From Halomicrobium salinisoli (GTDB taxonomy: Archaea > Halobacteriota > Halobacteria > Halobacteriales > Haloarculaceae), in assembly GCF_020405185.1 (NCBI RefSeq), contig NZ_CP084463.1, forward strand, positions 62,001-126,000: a DNA stretch of 64,000 bases. Reading direction: 5' to 3'. The translations under genes were made by a program, and so were the position numbers. This document shows, piece after piece, positions 60,756 through 64,000 of this stretch (position 1 is the stretch's first letter; every line of letters begins with the position of its first letter). The notes beneath the pieces were generated by a model. It saw only the letters and a list, made by a program, of their open reading frames with translations. It was not told where the DNA came from and made no database searches.

Positions 60756-61781
60756 TCAGTCGTTACCGCTTCGCTCGCCTTCGGGCGAGTTCCGGTTCGG
60801 ACCCCGCTCGGTCTCCGCGGGCCGGGAGTCCGGTCCGGCGTCGGCGGCCGCGACCGCGCGCAGGTACCCGGCGGTCCGACAGAGGTGCTCGAAGGACGCG
60901 AAGCCCCAGACGACGGTCTTTCGCGGTAGCGACAGCCCGGACCAGTTCCGGCAGGCCCGGGCCAACCACGAGGGGCTCTCGGGCGTCCAGGCGCTCGCGG
61001 TGAGAGCGTACGGCCGGTCCGGGCCGCCCTCGTACCGGAGTTCCATCTGCCGGAACCCGCGACCGGACTTGGCTCCCTTCTCGGCGACGGCCCGGACGGA
61101 GTTGCGGACCGGATGCGTCGCGGTTGCGTCGGGGCAAAAGCCCATTTCGTACCCCTCGGCGGCGACCTGGTGGCCGAAGATGACGTCTTCGCCGGCGGTG
61201 AGCGTCGGGTCGAACCGGAGGCCGTCCGCGAACACCGTCTCGCGAACGGCCAGCGAACACGTGGGGCAGAACCCCCGCTCCTCGAGGAAGGCCCGGTTGG
61301 CGAAGCGAACGCGGGCGTCGTAGAACCCGGCGGCCGTCAGATCCAGGTCGTCGTCCCGCATCTCGACCGGCAGTCCCAGATACTCGACGGAGGAGTCGTC
61401 GAACACGCGGGCGATAGTCGAGAAGTAGCCGTCCTCGACGGTCATGTCGGCGTCGACGAAACAGACGACGTCCGCGTCGGCCCGGTCGATGCCGACGTTG
61501 CGCGCGGCGCCGGGCGTCTCGTGGTCGCGCTCGCGGTGGACGGACAGCGACGGGATTTCCTGGTTCAGGTCGTCGAGGACGCCGGCCGTCTCACCGTCCG
61601 CCGGGGTGTACACGACGTGGACGGCGAGCGGGTCGTACTCGCTCGCGGCCAGTGACTGGACCGTCCGCCGGACCCCGTCGGGGTCGTCGTAGACGGGCAC
61701 GACGACCGCGAGCGCCGGCCCGTCGCCGGTCGGTTCGACGGCCCGTCGCTCGTCGTCGGCGACGCGATGCGTCTCGACCAT
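60756..61781 (-). CDS. Family 2 glycosyltransferase of the peptide locus
   Basis: A 341-residue GT-A fold glycosyltransferase starting at the ATG at 61781. Nucleotide-sugar region ALAVVVPVYDDPDGVRRTV (about 22-40), GAARNVGIDRADADVVCFVD with the DxD metal motif VDADM, and the acceptor-side FDPTLTAGEDVIFGHQVAAE block are visible. No membrane helix is seen, although the LSLPRKTVVWGFASFEHLCR region is amphipathic. It transfers a sugar to an unknown acceptor; in this setting the modified peptide or an immunity-related surface glycan are possible acceptors (inference). It is divergent from the ABC transporter operon; 158 bp between starts. Confidence 0.85.
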   Translation of the reverse strand: MVETHRVADDERRAVEPTGDGPALAVVVPVYDDPDGVRRTVQSLAASEYDPLAVHVVYTPADGETAGVLDDLNQEIPSLSVHRERDHETPGAARNVGIDRADADVVCFVDADMTVEDGYFSTIARVFDDSSVEYLGLPVEMRDDDLDLTAAGFYDARVRFANRAFLEERGFCPTCSLAVRETVFADGLRFDPTLTAGEDVIFGHQVAAEGYEMGFCPDATATHPVRNSVRAVAEKGAKSGRGFRQMELRYEGGPDRPYALTASAWTPESPSWLARACRNWSGLSLPRKTVVWGFASFEHLCRTAGYLRAVAAADAGPDSRPAETERGPNRNSPEGERSGND

Positions 61782-61924
61782 GTTCGCTTCTCGACTCGTC
61801 ACGTGAAAAGAATTATGCCGGGTCTCTACGGGAACCACAACGAAGCGCCGCGATCGCGCGTCGGTGAGTCGCCCGGGACACCACCGACCGCGCTCGTCCG
61901 CGTCGCCGTGCGAGCGACCGTCCC

Positions 61925-61930
61925 GGGAGG
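61925..61930 (+). promoter_or_regulatory. Shine-Dalgarno GGGAGG of the ABC exporter gene
   Basis: GGGAGG lies 9 nt before the ATG at 61940. Such a clear ribosome-binding site is uncommon in this largely leaderless genome and fixes the start of the ATPase gene. Confidence 0.6.
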
Positions 61931-61939
61931 GCAATACAG

Positions 61940-62950
61940 ATGAACCAGCCACAGTCGATCGACGACCCGATCGTCGAGGTCGAGGGCGTGACCAAGCGCT
62001 ACGGGAGCGGCGAGGACGCACTCGTGGCCGTCGACGACGTCTCTTTCACCATCGACCGGGGGTCGATCGTCGGCCTCCTCGGGCCCAACGGCGCGGGGAA
62101 GACGACGACGATCAAGATGTTGCTCGGGCTTGTGATACCAACGGAGGGATCGGTCAGGATCGCCGGCGAATCGGCCCACGACGATTCGTTCGCCGTCTAC
62201 GAGCACGTCGCCGCGCTGTTCGAGGGGGCCAGGAACCTCTACTGGCGACTGACCGCCCGCGAGAACGTCCGGCTGTTCGCGCACATGCACGCGACCCACG
62301 TCACCGAGGACCGGATAGACGACATCCTCGAGACCGTCGGTCTGCGTGACCGCGACGACGTCCAGGTCCGGAATCTCTCGCGCGGTATGAAACAGAAGGC
62401 GGCTATCGCCGCGGTCCTGGCCAAGGACACCCCCATCGTCTTCTTCGACGAACCGACGCTCGGGCTCGACCTGGAGACCAGCATGGCGTTCCGGGACGAA
62501 CTGGAGCGTCTCGCCAGGGAACTCGACAAGACCCTCGTCGTCACCAGCCACGACATGGACGTCATCGAGGCGATCTGCGACCGGGCTATCGTCATGCAGG
62601 ACGGCCAGGTGATCGCCGACGACGCCGTCGAGAACCTCCTCTCGGCCTTCGACGCGTCGGCGTATCGGGTCACCGTCGAGGACGTCTCCCCCGACCTGTT
62701 CGAGGGCGACGCGCTGGCCGAGTTCGACGTGAAATCGACGGAGCGGTACGACGGCGCGAGGACGGCGACGCTGACGGTCCAACTCGAGCGGCCCGACCAG
62801 CTGTACTGGCTGCTGGACGTCTTCCGGGAGCGAGGCGCCGTCGTCACCGCGTTAGAGCCGGTCCAGGTCGACCTGCGTGACGTCTTCCTCCGGCTGACCG
62901 AGACTGTCCAGGCGACCGGGGGGCAACCCATGGAGGCGAGCCGGCAGTGA
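61940..62950 (+). CDS. ABC transporter ATP-binding protein (exporter) of the peptide locus
   Basis: A 336-residue ATPase. Walker A GLLGPNGAGKTTTIKMLLGL, signature VRNLSRGMKQKAAIAAVLAK, Walker B IVFFDEPTLGLDLE and the switch His in VVTSHDMDVIEA are complete. The C-terminal domain of about 90 residues beyond the usual core is found in exporters of the DrrA/CcmA type. A ribosome-binding site precedes it. The permease follows with a 4-bp overlap. Located between the precursor/glycosyltransferase genes and ycaO, it is probably the exporter of the modified peptide, perhaps also conferring immunity. Confidence 0.92.
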   Translation: MNQPQSIDDPIVEVEGVTKRYGSGEDALVAVDDVSFTIDRGSIVGLLGPNGAGKTTTIKMLLGLVIPTEGSVRIAGESAHDDSFAVYEHVAALFEGARNLYWRLTARENVRLFAHMHATHVTEDRIDDILETVGLRDRDDVQVRNLSRGMKQKAAIAAVLAKDTPIVFFDEPTLGLDLETSMAFRDELERLARELDKTLVVTSHDMDVIEAICDRAIVMQDGQVIADDAVENLLSAFDASAYRVTVEDVSPDLFEGDALAEFDVKSTERYDGARTATLTVQLERPDQLYWLLDVFRERGAVVTALEPVQVDLRDVFLRLTETVQATGGQPMEASRQ

Positions 62951-63732
62951 GTCCCGCCGTCGCCGACGAGGCCAGGCTGTTCCGAACCCTCGTCCGCAAG
63001 GAGCTGCTCATGGCCGTCCGGTACCCGCTGAACTTCGTCATCATGTTCGGCTGGACCCTCCTCCTGTTTCTGGGGCTCGTGTTCGGTGGCGAGTACGCCA
63101 GCGCGGACGCGATCATCGACTCCCTTGCCGGCGTCGTCGTGGGGTTTTTCCTGTACACGATGGCGATCCGTGCGTTCCAGTCGACGGTCACCACCATCTC
63201 GGCGGAGGCGAAGATCGGCACCCTCCAGCAGTTGTACATGACGCCGTTCGGTATGGTCAGAGTGCTTGCCTACACCGGCGTCGTCCACGTCCTGATCGCT
63301 TTCGGGTTCGGGTTCGTGCTGTTGCCGGTCATGCTGGTCGTCACTGGCCAGACCCTCTCGCTCACACTCGTCCCGGTGGTGACGGTCGCGGCGCTGGGGC
63401 TCGTCTCCATCGCGAGCGTCGGCTTCGCGTTGGGCGGGCTCGCCATTCTCTACAAGAACGTCTCTAACCTGACGTCGCTGCTGATGTTGCCCATGGCAGC
63501 CCTCATCGCCGTGCCCGCCGACCGGTACCCGCTCGTCGAGTTCCTCCCCCTGACGCTGTCGAGTCACCTCCTCCAGCGAGTGATGGTCGACGGGCTCACG
63601 ATGACGGAACTGCCAGTCGCGTCCCTGGGACTGCTGGTGGTCAAAGCGGTCGCGTACTTCGCCGTCGGGGCCTGGGTGCTGACGAAGTGTCAGCGACGGG
63701 CCCGTCGGCTCGGGACCCTTGGCGATTACTGA
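62947..63732 (+). CDS. ABC-2 type permease of the peptide locus
   Basis: A 261-residue, six-helix permease that starts at a GTG overlapping the ATPase stop (GTGA). Hydrophobic segments lie near 25-45, 55-78, 105-135, 140-165, 172-190 and 225-247; the amphipathic TISAEAKIGTLQQLYMTPFG segment before the third helix is the coupling region typical of ABC-2 exporters (the E-G-T-L motif). It acts with the upstream ATPase. Its end faces the convergent ycaO gene, 21 bp away. Confidence 0.9.
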   Translation: MSPAVADEARLFRTLVRKELLMAVRYPLNFVIMFGWTLLLFLGLVFGGEYASADAIIDSLAGVVVGFFLYTMAIRAFQSTVTTISAEAKIGTLQQLYMTPFGMVRVLAYTGVVHVLIAFGFGFVLLPVMLVVTGQTLSLTLVPVVTVAALGLVSIASVGFALGGLAILYKNVSNLTSLLMLPMAALIAVPADRYPLVEFLPLTLSSHLLQRVMVDGLTMTELPVASLGLLVVKAVAYFAVGAWVLTKCQRRARRLGTLGDY

Positions 63733-63753
63733 CCTCGCCCCCGCGCTCGGGGC

Positions 63754-64000
63754 TCAGCCGAGCGGGTGGGGCCGTTTCACGACCCGCTCGCCGTCGAACG
63801 CCGGGTGTCGGCTCGGGTACAGCGACGGCGGCGCGAGCGGGACGAGTTCGGGCACGACCGCCCTGACGACGTGGAACCCGACCTGGCGGACGTCTGGCGT
63901 CGTCACGTCGACGGCGACGACCCGGAAGTCGCCGTCACGGAACCGGTCGAGGAGCCGGGAGACCGCCGGCGTCTCCGGGTCGGCCGTTCCGGGCGGGTCC
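63754..64000 (-). CDS. YcaO cyclodehydratase (SagD-like), C-terminal part, cut by window edge
   Basis: Only the last 81 residues are in the window; the stop is at 63754-63756. The text FRVVAVDVTTPDVRQVGFHV, VVRAVVPELVPLAPPSLYPS and the end ERVVKRPHPLG correspond to the C-terminal region of YcaO proteins of the SagD type (D-[VL]-T-[TS]-P-D, then GxxVVRxxxPxLxPL, and a Pro-rich tail). YcaO enzymes use ATP to form azolines, or thioamides, on peptide backbones. The ATP-binding residues lie outside the window. Haloarchaea do not make methyl-coenzyme M reductase, so a RiPP role is likelier than McrA thioamidation. Confidence 0.72.
   Translation of the reverse strand, partial: DPPGTADPETPAVSRLLDRFRDGDFRVVAVDVTTPDVRQVGFHVVRAVVPELVPLAPPSLYPSRHPAFDGERVVKRPHPLG

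Larger units (their letters stand above)
60012..60837. repeat. Tandem direct duplication, period 413 bp, carrying the precursor-peptide gene
   Basis: Unit 1 (about 60012-60424) and unit 2 (about 60425-60837) align with a constant offset of 413: peptide genes at 60055 and 60468, leader-upstream blocks, AGTTCGCCGCTC at 60269 and 60682, and the 3' end of the glycosyltransferase gene at about 60747-60847 copied at about 60334-60434. The copy within unit 1 is no longer part of a glycosyltransferase gene. This shows that the duplicated block included part of the neighbouring gene, which dates the event after the present gene order arose. Confidence 0.85.

Overview
The window looks like chromosomal DNA of an extremely halophilic archaeon (class Halobacteria, probably a Haloarcula-like lineage). 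The evidence is very high GC, densely packed genes encoding acidic proteins, Tat-type signal peptides on the secreted proteins, a plant-type [2Fe-2S] ferredoxin with the haloarchaeal acidic insert, haloarchaeal-only small families, and AT-rich TATA-type promoters with short leaders. I see no tRNA, rRNA, CRISPR array or transposase. Many long reading frames on the opposite strand are GC artefacts and are not listed.

Layout. 1-9 kb: an arylsulfotransferase-like fragment, purine/pyrimidine salvage genes (NCS2 permease, pyrE, a purine-type phosphoribosyltransferase), a phosphate permease, a ferredoxin, and a toxin/antitoxin-like pair (winged helix plus TumE-like). 9-21 kb: prepilin peptidase, three dispersed histidine genes (hisI, hisA, hisB), glmM, a TrmB regulator divergent from an MFS transporter, and membrane or housekeeping genes. 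21-26 kb: upp and a TAXI-TRAP transporter operon. 26-39 kb: DUF5828 protein, a His/Gln/Gly-rich dehydrin-like disordered protein, ferritin-like protein, second phosphate permease, DJ-1 protein, CstA, ArsA-type ATPase, a COG0523 metallochaperone GTPase, Hsp20 and pheA. 39-52 kb: a secreted dockerin protein with duplicated modules, lpdA, an ABC exporter whose permease is frameshifted, a putative class I terpene synthase, a PAS histidine kinase, an E2 acyltransferase with an altered active site, and lipA. 52-59 kb: secreted protease, Ski2-type helicase, GH12-CBM6-PKD glucanase, HAD phosphatase and two small membrane paralogues.

59-64 kb holds the most interesting locus. Two tandem 37-codon genes encode acidic-leader peptides with one Cys and a poly-Gly tail. 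Beside them are a family 2 glycosyltransferase, an ABC exporter (ATPase plus permease) and, cut by the window edge, the C-terminus of a YcaO cyclodehydratase. I interpret this as a haloarchaeal azole-type (TOMM/LAP) RiPP cluster whose precursor gene was recently duplicated in tandem with a 413-bp period.

Non-coding structure is also notable. Three copies (about 270 bp each) of a repeat can fold into a four-way cloverleaf in which two stems differ in sequence between copies but stay perfectly paired. A separate array of four roughly 70-bp hairpin units, and a three-unit 58-bp hairpin repeat behind the DUF5828 gene, follow the same principle of varying sequence with preserved pairing.
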